This document shows, one piece after another, positions 8,550 through 16,856 of a stretch of 64,000 nucleotides of DNA. Position 1 is the stretch's first letter; the number at the start of each line of letters is the position of its first letter. The stretch spans positions 18,856-82,855 of the forward strand of contig JAFQFV010000029.1 of NCBI GenBank assembly GCA_017398555.1, read 5' to 3'. The position numbers were made by a program, and so were the translations under genes. The DNA comes from Alistipes sp. (GTDB lineage: Bacteria; Bacteroidota; Bacteroidia; Bacteroidales; Rikenellaceae). The notes below the pieces were generated by a model. It did no database searches. It was given only the letters and a program-made list of their open reading frames with translations, and was not told the DNA's origin.

Positions 8550-9113
8550 ATGGATCGAGAAATAGCTCTTGCACTTGAGGTGCTGCGTAGTGGCGGAATA
8601 ATATTGTACCCCACAGATACCGTTTGGGGCATTGGTTGCGATGCGACAAATGCCGAGGCGGTGCAGAAGATTTATGACCTTAAGAGGAGTGCCGACAAAA
8701 AGTCGATGCTTGTCCTCTGTAAGGATGCCGATATGGTTGTCCGCTATGTCAATAAAGCTCCGGGTATCGCCTTTGAGGTGATGGAGATGGCGACAAAACC
8801 ACTCACCCTTATCCTTCCGGGGGCATCGGGCGTGGCGGCAAACCTTATCCCGGAGGAGGGAACCCTCGGTGTGCGTGTGCCTAACCACGAGTTTTGCCAA
8901 AAACTGCTCTACAAGTTCGGCAAACCTATCGTCTCAACCTCGGCAAACATCTCCGGCGAGAAGACCCCGAAGAAGGTCGCCGAAATCTCTAAAGAGATTC
9001 TTGAGGGTGTCGATTTTGTCGTAAATCCTCGCTTTCAGGGTCGCCCAACCGGGCAGCCGAGCTCGATTATTGCCTTTGGAGAGGGGTGTGAGGTTAATAT
9101 TATTCGTCCTTGA
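8550..9113 (+). CDS. L-threonylcarbamoyladenylate synthase (Sua5/YrdC/TsaC type)
   Basis: The 187-residue protein is a single YrdC domain without the extra Sua5 C-terminal domain. Motifs are LYPTDTVWGIGCDA (about 20-33), KRSADKKSML (the K/R substrate pocket), TLRVPNH-like GVRVPNHEFC, and STSANISGE. The enzyme makes threonylcarbamoyl-AMP from threonine, bicarbonate and ATP for t6A at position 37 of ANN-reading tRNAs. The last base of its TGA stop is the first base of the repeat array that follows. Confidence 0.92.
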   Translation: MDREIALALEVLRSGGIILYPTDTVWGIGCDATNAEAVQKIYDLKRSADKKSMLVLCKDADMVVRYVNKAPGIAFEVMEMATKPLTLILPGASGVAANLIPEEGTLGVRVPNHEFCQKLLYKFGKPIVSTSANISGEKTPKKVAEISKEILEGVDFVVNPRFQGRPTGQPSSIIAFGEGCEVNIIRP

Positions 9114-9495
9114 TTTTATCGTGAAAAGCACGCATCTGCGGCACATCCCTCATATCCCCGAATGGGAAATACCGCAGTATGTCCCATCCGTGTATATATC
9201 ACGATGCACCACAGCTACGCACTTTTGACGATAAAATAGTGCATAGATTGAACGTAGTACAAACTTGCGGCACATCGCTCATATCCCCGAATGGGAAATA
9301 CAGGAGTATGTCCCATCCGTGTATATATCACGATGCACCACAGCTACGCACTTTTGACGATAAAATAGTGCATAGATTGAACGTAGTACAAACTTGCGGC
9401 ATATCGCTCATATCCCCGAATGGGAAATACAGGAGTATGTCCCATCCGTGTATATATCACGATGTACCATCTCTAACACGCTCTGACGCCAAAAT
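9113..9495. repeat. array A of structured intergenic elements (3 units)
   Basis: One full element (9113-9237) is followed by two 129-bp units (9238-9366 and 9367-9495) that are nearly identical. The full unit has a 16-nt outer inverted repeat (ATTTTATCGTGAAAAG with CTTTTGACGATAAAAT, one G.G mismatch), a middle stem (GGCACATC with GATGCACC) and an inner hairpin at 9159-9190 (CGAATGGGA with TCCCATCCG, one A.C mismatch). The two later units start with a different left arm (AGTGCATAGATTG). No T-tract follows these hairpins. The period of 43 codons creates a chance open frame with repeated peptides, which I do not regard as a gene. The array starts on the stop codon of the Sua5/YrdC gene. Confidence 0.9.
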
Positions 9496-9510
9496 TGTGT
9501 AACTTTAACC

Positions 9511-9539
9511 TTGTCAAAATCAAAAAAATAGTATCTTTG
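9511..9539 (+). promoter_or_regulatory. promoter of the PEGA-repeat protein gene
   Basis: TTG (9511-9513), 18 bp, then TATCTTTG (9532-9539), 17 bp before the ATG at 9557. It lies just after the end of repeat array A. Confidence 0.6.
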
Positions 9540-9556
9540 TGTAAATTTTAGCAACA

Positions 9557-12553
9557 ATGAAGAGACTACTTGCACTCCTTTCCATACTATTTGTATCTTT
9601 TTCTGTCGCGGCGCAGGCGGAGAAGAGCATTGTTATTGACCAAAAATCTTTCCGCCCGGTGCAGGTTGATATGCTTACAGGAGTTGGTGTGGATGAGATT
9701 ATGGTCGATAGCTCACGTCGCCCTTGTGCCCGAATTAAGATGAAGATTAACCGTATGACAAGGGCGGAGATTGACCAGATTGAGGTCAAGATTGCCACCA
9801 ACAATCAGCTGACAAAGTGCAGAACGGCCGATTATGACACGGGATTGATTATCGAGATGACGGCAAAGGCGCAGAGTCGTTTCTACCTCTACCACCCAGA
9901 GTTTGGCGAGTCGAATGAGGTGTCGCTAAACCTTGAGCCGAACAAGGAGTACTACATTGAGGCCTATCTGAATCAGAGCTTCTCGATAGTTGTAAATAGC
10001 AATGTTGCGGGTGCGGATGTCTATCTTGATAACAACTATAAAGGTCAGACAAACAATAACTTATCGCTTACAATCGCAGAGGTTATGGTTGGCGACCACA
10101 CGCTGCGTTTGGAGTATGGCAACCAGCGATACGAGCAGAAAATTGCGGTCAATAAGAGCAATATTTTCTTCCGTCAGAATGTCAATGTTGAGGCGTCAAA
10201 GCCGCAGTTTGTGGTCTTTGTGGTCGAGCCGAAGAGTGCCGTTGTGCTTATCGACGGCAAACTCTACACTCCGCAGGATGGCGTGGTGACGACGGTGCTT
10301 GAGAGTGGCGGTTACAGCTACTCGATATCGGCAAAGGATTACCACGATGCGACGGGAACATTTACTGTCGCAGGTGCGAAGGTCGAAAAGAGCATCAATC
10401 TTGACCCTGCCTACGGCTGGTTGGAGGTCAAAAGTTCGCAGCTTGAGGGTGCGGCGGTGTTTGTTGATAACCAGCTTATCGGCACAGCACCCGTAAAGAG
10501 TGGCAAACTCTCAAGCGGAGAGCATACGGTAAAGATTGTCAAGGAGTTATACGATGCCCATACAGCTGTGGTAACAATCTCTGACAATAAAATTACATCT
10601 TACAATCCGACCCTCTCGGCAGACTTTGCCAATGTTACAATCAACGCCTTTAATGGCGCAGAGATTTGGGTTAATGGCGAGAAAAAGGGGACAACAAAGT
10701 GGAGTGGTCGCCTCGCAACAGGTGCCTATATCTTCGAGGCTCGCAAGGCGGGACATCGTACAACAACTCTGGCCAAGAGTATCTCGGCAACCCCTGCATA
10801 TCAGGTCTATAACCTCGAAGCACCAACTGCGATTATGGGCGGTGTAGTGGTGACAACAACCCCCGCTATGGCGGATGTTGCGGTGGATGGCAAATTGGTC
10901 GGAAGAACACCGATTTCGCTCGATAATCTGATTATCGGTCAGCATACAATTACCATCACCAAAGAGGGCTATAGTACACATACAGAGCAGATTACGGTCG
11001 TACAAGATAAGAGCGTAAATCTCGACATTGTTCTGCATAAGGGTACCAAAGGCCCATATAAAGTTGGCGACTTCTACGACGTTGATGGGGTCAAAGGCGT
11101 GGTTATGGAGGTCGATAAGACGGGCTATCGCGGAGAAATCGCAGTGCTGACATCAACAGTAACCACCGCTGATGTCAAACCGTACAAAGTTGGCGATATA
11201 GTTACCATCAACGGCGTGAAGGGCGTTGTCTTTGAGGTTGGAGAGGATGGCTATAGCGGCAAGGCGGTGAGTGTTGCGCAGTCAAAGAGTAAACTTATCC
11301 ACTCTACAAAAACTACCCATCCGGCAAGTGCATGGTGTATGGCGCTTGGAGATAGTTGGTATTTACCGACAAAAGATGAGCTTGCTACTATCTATAAGAA
11401 TAAAGCTACGATAGATAAAAGACTCTCGACAAAGTTGGGCTCAAATCTCTATTGGTCTTCAAACCAAGATAGATATGTGAATACTTCATATAATGCATAT
11501 GTCGTTGGGATGGGACATGGCCAAGCAATATGGCGAAATCTCAATGATTGTAACTACGTTCGTGCAGTAGCCTCGTTCTCTAAATCGGTAGAGCTGAGAG
11601 AGTTTAATAATTTGCCACAGACCTGTTCTCCATACAAAGTCGGTGATTTCTACAATGAGAATGGCAAGCAAGGTGTCGTCTTCTATGTTGATAAGAGTGG
11701 TCGTAATGGAGGTATAGTGAGTCTGACCGAGTCAAAGGAGAGTTTACCTTCTAAGTTGTCTTCTTGGTGTCAAAGTCTTGGTGCTGGCTGGGAGTTGCCA
11801 AGTTCGTCGGCTCTTAAGCTACTTGCCGTGAAAGGTACAGTAAAGGATGCAATTAACACAACCCTTAAAACTTATGGTGTAGAGATTGGCTCTGGTTATT
11901 ATGCTGGCTCTGGGAGAAAAGGGTATGTTAGTTCGGAGGAGTATAAAAACTATGAATGTGGGAACAACTCAATATTTCGCGCACGCGCTGTTTGTCGATT
12001 TGGAGATCAGATAGAGACAACTCAAGGCCCGTATGCAGTAGGCGACTACTACTGTGAGAATGGCAAGCAGGGCGTAGTCTTTGAGGTTAGTGCAGATGGT
12101 ATGCACGGTAAGATTGTCTATCTAACGAAGATTTTTGATAACGACTATTGGTTGCGACCAAAGTCTAAAATGAAGTTTGTCGGGGCTACAAATGAGGATG
12201 ACGGCGAGATGAATATGCAGATAATCCAAGGCGTTGAGGGTTGGCGTACAAGTTATCCTCTCTTTGCTGCTTGCGGAGCGTTGGGTAGCGGTTGGTATCT
12301 TCCTGCAATCAATGAGTTGAAGAGAATATGGATGCATAGAGATAAAATCAATGTCGCGATAGAGTCAAGAAATATTTTGGACAATCGTGAATATAAATAC
12401 CAGACAGTCAAGGCAGAAGAGTTTTACGGTTCTTCGACCGAAGTAGATAAAAAGAGTTTCAAGTACTGGGCCACTTATAGAGAAGGGTGGGTCGGCTCGG
12501 GGAAAAAGAATAAGTACTCTTTTTACGAGATTCTCCCTGTAGCAAAATTCTAA
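9557..12553 (+). CDS. large secreted PEGA-repeat protein with KVGD/GVVFEV modules
   Basis: This 998-residue exported protein has a signal peptide (about 1-20, ending AAQA). Residues about 135-490 hold five PEGA-like beta-sandwich repeats, each with a variable A-x-V-x-V/I-D/N-G-x-x-x-G-x-T core (for example VAVDGKLVGRTP). From about 497 on there are four copies of a module with PYKVGDxYxxNGKQGVVFxV and G-K-I-V-x-L-T, each followed (in the last three) by Trp/Cys-rich segments such as GDSWYLPTKDEL, GAGWELPSSSA and GSGWYLPAINEL that resemble the DUF1566 / C-type-lectin-like fold. PEGA proteins are usually periplasmic or surface-anchored structural or glycan-binding proteins. A surface adhesin role is inference. 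Transcribed alone. Confidence 0.7.
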   Translation: MKRLLALLSILFVSFSVAAQAEKSIVIDQKSFRPVQVDMLTGVGVDEIMVDSSRRPCARIKMKINRMTRAEIDQIEVKIATNNQLTKCRTADYDTGLIIEMTAKAQSRFYLYHPEFGESNEVSLNLEPNKEYYIEAYLNQSFSIVVNSNVAGADVYLDNNYKGQTNNNLSLTIAEVMVGDHTLRLEYGNQRYEQKIAVNKSNIFFRQNVNVEASKPQFVVFVVEPKSAVVLIDGKLYTPQDGVVTTVLESGGYSYSISAKDYHDATGTFTVAGAKVEKSINLDPAYGWLEVKSSQLEGAAVFVDNQLIGTAPVKSGKLSSGEHTVKIVKELYDAHTAVVTISDNKITSYNPTLSADFANVTINAFNGAEIWVNGEKKGTTKWSGRLATGAYIFEARKAGHRTTTLAKSISATPAYQVYNLEAPTAIMGGVVVTTTPAMADVAVDGKLVGRTPISLDNLIIGQHTITITKEGYSTHTEQITVVQDKSVNLDIVLHKGTKGPYKVGDFYDVDGVKGVVMEVDKTGYRGEIAVLTSTVTTADVKPYKVGDIVTINGVKGVVFEVGEDGYSGKAVSVAQSKSKLIHSTKTTHPASAWCMALGDSWYLPTKDELATIYKNKATIDKRLSTKLGSNLYWSSNQDRYVNTSYNAYVVGMGHGQAIWRNLNDCNYVRAVASFSKSVELREFNNLPQTCSPYKVGDFYNENGKQGVVFYVDKSGRNGGIVSLTESKESLPSKLSSWCQSLGAGWELPSSSALKLLAVKGTVKDAINTTLKTYGVEIGSGYYAGSGRKGYVSSEEYKNYECGNNSIFRARAVCRFGDQIETTQGPYAVGDYYCENGKQGVVFEVSADGMHGKIVYLTKIFDNDYWLRPKSKMKFVGATNEDDGEMNMQIIQGVEGWRTSYPLFAACGALGSGWYLPAINELKRIWMHRDKINVAIESRNILDNREYKYQTVKAEEFYGSSTEVDKKSFKYWATYREGWVGSGKKNKYSFYEILPVAKF

Positions 12554-12666
12554 GGTAGGTTTTATAAAATCAAAGGCGATCGAAAAGAATCTATCAACAG
12601 CGAATAACTTTTTACTAATTTATAGAACATCCCTAAACCTGGCTTAATTCTTGCCCGCAGAGGGTT

Positions 12667-13593
12667 GTGGGCAAGGTGAAGTACAATATGGCGTTGGTGG
12701 CATCGAATATTCTGTTCGGTGCCAACTTTTCGTTCTACGTCTCGCTGACGGAGTACTATCTTAGCTTTCAGCAGATTTTTATGCTTCAGGTGGCGGTTGC
12801 GGCAGCCTTTTTTATCCCCTTTGCACTCTTCTCACGCCGCTCATACAGAATTACGGTTGAGGATTTCGGAACGATATTTATCGTGGCACTGCTTGTCATC
12901 TACGGCTGGATGTATATGCTGCTGTGGGGAGCATCAAAGACAAGCCCGATAGATGCCTCGACAATCGCCACGCTCGGGCCTGTCTTTACGCTGATAGTTG
13001 CCCACATTGTTGCGCCGCAGAGGGTGTCGAAGGTAAAGGCGATTGGTGCAATCGTTGCAATGAGTGGCGCGTTGGTGTTACTGATGGATAGAGGTAAAAA
13101 CCTGCTCGGCACGGCAGATGAGGCGTTTGGAAATGCCCTTGTCCTCTGTGCGGTGGTGGCGATAGCGGCAAATACGGTGCTGATACGCAGTCAGTTGCGC
13201 AAGTATGGCGAGCTGACGATAATGGGGTGGTACTACATCATCGGCTTTGTTATGGCAGCACCATTCTTCTGGAGTGAAATTGCGGGGATAAATCCGTTGA
13301 AACTACCACTTATTCCGCTCTTGGAGCTGCTCTATGTCATCTTTTTGGGTACGGTGCTGCCGATGTGGTTGCTCTATGTCGGCTCGTCACATCTGACGGC
13401 TCTCCATACGGCCCTCTATCGCTATCTGCAACCCGTTGTGGCGGCCGGACTGTCGCTACTACGAGGGCAGGATATAATAGACCGCACCAATATCATTGGC
13501 GCGGCCTTAATATTTACAGGTGTAGTCTTTGTTGTGGCGGGGAGTATAATCGGTCGTAGGATTATCTCTGCCACAAGGCGTAAGGCTACTTAA
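12667..13593 (+). CDS. EamA/DMT-superfamily transporter
   Basis: The 308-residue inner-membrane protein has about ten hydrophobic spans in two EamA halves (about 5-140 and 150-300), with the typical end-of-half helices GAIVAMSGALVLLMDRG and GAALIFTGVVFVVAG. DMT transporters export or import small metabolites; the substrate cannot be told from sequence. The start is GTG at 12667, with a later ATG at residue 8 as an alternative. Its last 8 bp overlap the 3' end of the convergent nuclease-like gene. Confidence 0.85.
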   Translation: MGKVKYNMALVASNILFGANFSFYVSLTEYYLSFQQIFMLQVAVAAAFFIPFALFSRRSYRITVEDFGTIFIVALLVIYGWMYMLLWGASKTSPIDASTIATLGPVFTLIVAHIVAPQRVSKVKAIGAIVAMSGALVLLMDRGKNLLGTADEAFGNALVLCAVVAIAANTVLIRSQLRKYGELTIMGWYYIIGFVMAAPFFWSEIAGINPLKLPLIPLLELLYVIFLGTVLPMWLLYVGSSHLTALHTALYRYLQPVVAAGLSLLRGQDIIDRTNIIGAALIFTGVVFVVAGSIIGRRIISATRRKAT

Positions 13594-14377
13594 ATATGTC
13601 GTTCAGTAGGGCAGCGAGGCGATAACCTGCGCGGGCCATTGTCTTGTCATTCATAGGCTCAAGGCGGTTGTGCTGCTCGCGCGACATAATCATATCCGGC
13701 TGTGCCCACTTGTAGAGCGGAGCAGCAAGACGAGCCATATCTGCCGCCCAATGGCGAACATCACCCTTGCTAAATCGCTCCTTATCAGCGCCGTAGCAGG
13801 TCTGAAGGTCGTCAGCAAAGAGCTGTGGCGTGTATGTCGCGTGGCGGTTGATGATATTTGAATCCCAGAACTTGCGCCAAGAGGATGTTGCAAGGGCCGC
13901 CTTCTTACCCGAAAAACCGTTCGATATTTGGAACTGGAAGTTGCGGCGAGAGTGAGGAATGTTCTCGATGCGCACGTGGGCGAGATTGTGCATATCGGCC
14001 ACAAGGTGGATAACGCTCTTCAGTGCTGCCACAACCGTAGAATCGCTATGCTCAGCGCGGTTTGTCAGGATGTCTATGCACCTCTCAATCTGCACTACGC
14101 CATCATTTTGAGAGTCGGTCTTTGATTTAAGGTCGGCAGTAACCTTGATATAGTGCCAATGTGCAGTATGCTTTGTAGCCTCATCCTTTGCTATTGTCTG
14201 GAGCCACCACGCACCTGAAGCAAGGTCGCCACCGAGAATCTTTGTTGTCTCACTCTTTGCCTTTTCGGTTAGATTTTGCTCTGCGAGTGTGGCGATGCAC
14301 TGCTGTGCAAACTTATTCCACGCAGAGGCGGTACTGATACCTAACAGACAGATCATCAATACTATATATCGTTTCAT
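13586..14377 (-). CDS. S1/P1 nuclease paralogue lacking several zinc ligands
   Basis: This 263-residue exported protein (signal peptide about 1-18, mature end Trp20) is a paralogue of the next gene upstream. S1/P1 nucleases hold three zincs with nine ligands. Here Trp20, His75 (HWHYIKV), His124, Asp128 and His134 (HLVADMHNLAHV) and Asp172 (FWDS) remain. The others are changed: the His of the WxxxGH motif is Gln25, the Asp of the ASWxD motif is replaced (around Leu59/Gln60), and the His four residues before Asp172 is Arg168. It is therefore probably inactive or has altered activity. The start lies 6 bp after the stop of the intact copy, in one operon with cdd, rluA and dtd. Confidence 0.8.
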   Translation of the reverse strand: MKRYIVLMICLLGISTASAWNKFAQQCIATLAEQNLTEKAKSETTKILGGDLASGAWWLQTIAKDEATKHTAHWHYIKVTADLKSKTDSQNDGVVQIERCIDILTNRAEHSDSTVVAALKSVIHLVADMHNLAHVRIENIPHSRRNFQFQISNGFSGKKAALATSSWRKFWDSNIINRHATYTPQLFADDLQTCYGADKERFSKGDVRHWAADMARLAAPLYKWAQPDMIMSREQHNRLEPMNDKTMARAGYRLAALLNDIFK

Positions 14378-14383
14378 AATAGC

Positions 14384-15169
14384 CTATTTTGAGAAAATTT
14401 CGTTCAACACTTTTGCTAATCTGTATCCTCCACGCAGAGCCTGCTGCATGGCAATCTCCTTCATGCGGGCGTGGTTCTGCTCCGACACCTCAGTAACCTC
14501 GCTGTGCATAGGCAGCAGGGTATAAATTTCGCGCATCTCAACCGCATTGACAGCCGCCCAATCGTTCGCATTGCCTTCGCAAATCGCAGCAATCTCTGCG
14601 CCACAGAGGGTGTCGTACTTCTCGGCAATCTGGTCGCACTTAAGACCCTTGTTGTAGTAGCCTACAGAGGCATCCCAGAAGGAGTGGAAGCCCATCTTCT
14701 TGCCCTTCATCTTTACAGAGCGCTGCTTGAGGTCCGGCTCATTGACGCTATACTTTGTGTGTACAGGGCAGTGCATATCGCCCACCATGTGAATTAGATA
14801 TTTGAGGTTGTCGGCGACAATGGAGTCCTTGAGTTTGTGGTACTTACGCATCTGCTTGCAGATACGGTTAATCTGATAAGCTGCATTGCGGGTCTCGCCC
14901 TTAACCTGCTTGTTCTTCTCATCTACAGGTACGCCGTGCCAATAGTGAGTCTCCTCAAAGCCGGGGCAGTTACGCCAATAGTCCATCCACGAGGCGTAGT
15001 ATGGCAGGTTGTGCTTAAGGTAGGCGCGACACTTCTCCTTCGCCTCATCGGTCAGGTGCCTCTCGGCAATAACAGCAATAGTGGCATGGCCGATGTTGTT
15101 CCACGCCCTTGCGGTCTGTGTGGCTGCGAAAGATAGTACTACAGCCACTAAGGTTAGAAAGCGTTTCAT
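14384..15169 (-). CDS. S1/P1-type zinc nuclease, intact ligand set
   Basis: The 261-residue protein has a signal peptide (about 1-22) that would expose Trp23 as the new N-terminus, as S1/P1 enzymes need for zinc binding. All ligand positions are present: Trp23, His28 (NIGH), Asp63 (ASWMD), His78 (or His75), His127, Asp131 and His137 (HMVGDMHCPVH), His162 and Asp166 (FHSFWD). The family cleaves single-stranded DNA and RNA and 3'-nucleotides in the periplasm or outside the cell. It follows dtd by 5 bp and precedes its degenerate paralogue. With cdd upstream, a nucleic-acid salvage role is plausible. Confidence 0.88.
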   Translation of the reverse strand: MKRFLTLVAVVLSFAATQTARAWNNIGHATIAVIAERHLTDEAKEKCRAYLKHNLPYYASWMDYWRNCPGFEETHYWHGVPVDEKNKQVKGETRNAAYQINRICKQMRKYHKLKDSIVADNLKYLIHMVGDMHCPVHTKYSVNEPDLKQRSVKMKGKKMGFHSFWDASVGYYNKGLKCDQIAEKYDTLCGAEIAAICEGNANDWAAVNAVEMREIYTLLPMHSEVTEVSEQNHARMKEIAMQQALRGGYRLAKVLNEIFSK

Positions 15170-15174
15170 ATAGG

Positions 15175-15627
15175 TTACTCTTTGTTTTTGGTATCTATAC
15201 AGATTGTTACAGGCCCATCATTTACGAGTGATACCTGCATATCGGCACCAAACTCACCGGTAGGGACTCTTGAGCCGAGAGCCTGCGATAACTTCTCTAC
15301 AAACTGCTCATACATCGGGCGCGAAATAGGCTCGGGAGCAGAACGGATATAGGATGGGCGGTTACCTTTTTTTGTTGAGGCGTAGAGGGTAAATTGACTC
15401 ACCACAAGCGCACGACCACCTACTTGGTTGATGTCGAGATTCATCACGCCATTTTGGTCGTCAAATATTCTCAGACGCGAGATTTTACCCACAAGCCACT
15501 CGATATCCTCCGCCGTATCAGCTGCCTCCACACCGAGCAGAATGAGCACTCCGTGTTCAATCTCCGCCACCCTCTGCCCTGCAATATCGACAGAGGCGCT
15601 CTTCACTCGCTGAACTACCGCCCTCAT
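15175..15627 (-). CDS. dtd: D-aminoacyl-tRNA deacylase
   Basis: From the ATG at 15627 (MRAVVQRVK) the product is 150 residues, the usual Dtd length; the longer frame upstream only reads into the end of the rluA-like gene. Both active-site motifs are present: SQFTLYA and the C-terminal NDGPVTI (the NxGP[VF]T cross-subunit motif). Dtd removes D-amino acids and glycine from mischarged tRNAs. The start codon lies one base after the stop of the pseudouridine synthase gene, so translation is coupled. Confidence 0.95.
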   Translation of the reverse strand: MRAVVQRVKSASVDIAGQRVAEIEHGVLILLGVEAADTAEDIEWLVGKISRLRIFDDQNGVMNLDINQVGGRALVVSQFTLYASTKKGNRPSYIRSAPEPISRPMYEQFVEKLSQALGSRVPTGEFGADMQVSLVNDGPVTICIDTKNKE

Positions 15628-15628
15628 A

Positions 15629-16327
15629 CTACAGTCCTGCTTGAGATTGTGCGAAGAAGAGCCAGAGGTTGTCATCTGTAGGCACAGGTGCCTCGATAGT
15701 TATGCTCTCTTTGCGTACAGGGTGGATAAATGACATGCTGCGCGAGTGGAGCGATATGCCACCATTCGGATTTGAACGCTTTGCACCATACTTAAGATCG
15801 CCCTTTATCGGACAGCCAATCTTTGAGAGCTGTGCGCGTATCTGGTGGTGACGACCTGTCAGCAGCTCCACCTCCACAAGGGTATAGCGGTCAGAGCAGC
15901 CGAGGACAGCATAGCGCAATACGGCACGCTTGGCATCACCCTTTGGGGTGTTGTAGCAGTATGAACGGTTGCTCTTGCCGTCACGCAGAATGTAGTGCAC
16001 AAGCTCGCCACTCTCTGTCTGAGGACGATTTTCAACCACTGCCCAATACTTTTTAGAGATCTCGCCACGGCGAATCATCTCATTCATACGCGAGAGAGCC
16101 TTTGAGGTCTTGGCAAAGAGTACCACGCCACTTACGGGGCGGTCTATACGGTGCACCACACCCAAAAAGACATCAAAAGGTTTGTTGTCGCGCACCTTGA
16201 TAAATGCCTTTATCTCATTCTCAAGCGCCGAATCGCCATTTGGGTCGGGCTGTACAAGGTCGCCGCAACGCTTATTTACCACAATCAGGTGGTTGTCTTC
16301 AAATAGTATATCGTTTGGATTAAACAT
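15629..16327 (-). CDS. RluA-family pseudouridine synthase, short form
   Basis: The 232-residue enzyme lacks an S4 domain. It shows the catalytic motif GVVHRIDRPVSGVVLFAKT (catalytic Asp in HRID, about residue 63), the KKYWAVVE strand, and LLTGRHHQIRAQL. Members isomerise uridines in rRNA or tRNA; the missing S4 domain suggests a TruC/RluA-like target, but the site cannot be assigned. It begins 4 bp after the cdd stop and its stop precedes dtd by one base. Confidence 0.88.
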   Translation of the reverse strand: MFNPNDILFEDNHLIVVNKRCGDLVQPDPNGDSALENEIKAFIKVRDNKPFDVFLGVVHRIDRPVSGVVLFAKTSKALSRMNEMIRRGEISKKYWAVVENRPQTESGELVHYILRDGKSNRSYCYNTPKGDAKRAVLRYAVLGCSDRYTLVEVELLTGRHHQIRAQLSKIGCPIKGDLKYGAKRSNPNGGISLHSRSMSFIHPVRKESITIEAPVPTDDNLWLFFAQSQAGL

Positions 16328-16330
16328 ATT

Positions 16331-16783
16331 CTATAATTGGAATGTAAATGGCAGCAGTGCCTCGGCATTATCGACAATAGACGCCGTGCCGTTGCCGCTC
16401 ATAATCAGACGTATAGGTGTGCCTTGGCGACGCTGCACATCGAGAATAACCTGACGGCAGGCACCACAAGGGTAGCACTCGCGCTCAGATGGGTCTGAGG
16501 CTATGGCAAGGGCCACAATGGGGTCGGAAGCGTGTATCGCCTCGGCATAGTAGAGCACGCTGCGCTCGGCACAGATGCCCGAAGGGAATACCTCGCTCTC
16601 GGAGTTGGCACCGTGGAGGATTTTCCCGCTGGCAAGGCGTACGGCGGCACCTACGCTGAAGCCCGAATATTTGGGATAAGCCTTCTTTAAGGCCTCTTGT
16701 GCCTCTGCAACGAGCTCTCTGTCGGCAGCTGGCAACTGGTCGATAGTGTACTTGTAGTAACCGATTTCGAGTTTTTTCTCCAT
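16331..16783 (-). CDS. cdd: cytidine deaminase
   Basis: The 150-residue homotetrameric-type enzyme has zinc ligands Cys71 (GICAERS, with the catalytic Glu73), Cys106 and Cys109 (PCGACRQV). It deaminates cytidine and deoxycytidine in pyrimidine salvage. I chose the ATG at 16783 (MEKKLEI) over one eight codons upstream because the predicted promoter start lies near 16802 and this start matches the family N-terminus. It is the first gene of the minus-strand cdd-rluA-dtd-nuclease operon. Confidence 0.93.
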   Translation of the reverse strand: MEKKLEIGYYKYTIDQLPAADRELVAEAQEALKKAYPKYSGFSVGAAVRLASGKILHGANSESEVFPSGICAERSVLYYAEAIHASDPIVALAIASDPSERECYPCGACRQVILDVQRRQGTPIRLIMSGNGTASIVDNAEALLPFTFQL

Positions 16784-16804
16784 AGCGAAAGAGTGTTTAG
16801 CACA

Positions 16805-16836
16805 CAAATATACAAATTTGTTGCAAAAATTACAAA
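16805..16836 (-). promoter_or_regulatory. promoter of the cdd operon
   Basis: On the minus strand TTTG (16833-16836), a 20-bp spacer, then TATATTTG (16805-16812). It overlaps the oppositely directed yhcC promoter. Confidence 0.75.
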
Positions 16837-16852
16837 AAACTACCTACTTTTG
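16821..16852 (+). promoter_or_regulatory. promoter of the yhcC-like gene
   Basis: TTG (16821-16823), 21 bp, then TACTTTTG (16845-16852). The ATG at 16857 is only 4 bp further, so the mRNA is probably leaderless. Confidence 0.7.
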
Positions 16853-16856
16853 TACT

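Noticed and set aside
9179-9502. Open frame of 107 codons with 43-residue repeats (MSHPCIYHDAPQ...)
   Set aside because: It is the translation of the 129-bp repeat units of array A. The stems show paired base changes that ignore codons, and there is no start signal.
13586-13593. Eight-base overlap of convergent genes as a regulatory antisense unit
   Set aside because: Short 3' overlaps of convergent genes are common in compact genomes, and no terminator or other signal suggests a special role.
15628-15675. Longer N-terminus for Dtd (MTTSGSSSHNLK...)
   Set aside because: These codons overlap the end of the pseudouridine synthase gene, and the family start MRAVVQRVK fits the ATG at 15627.
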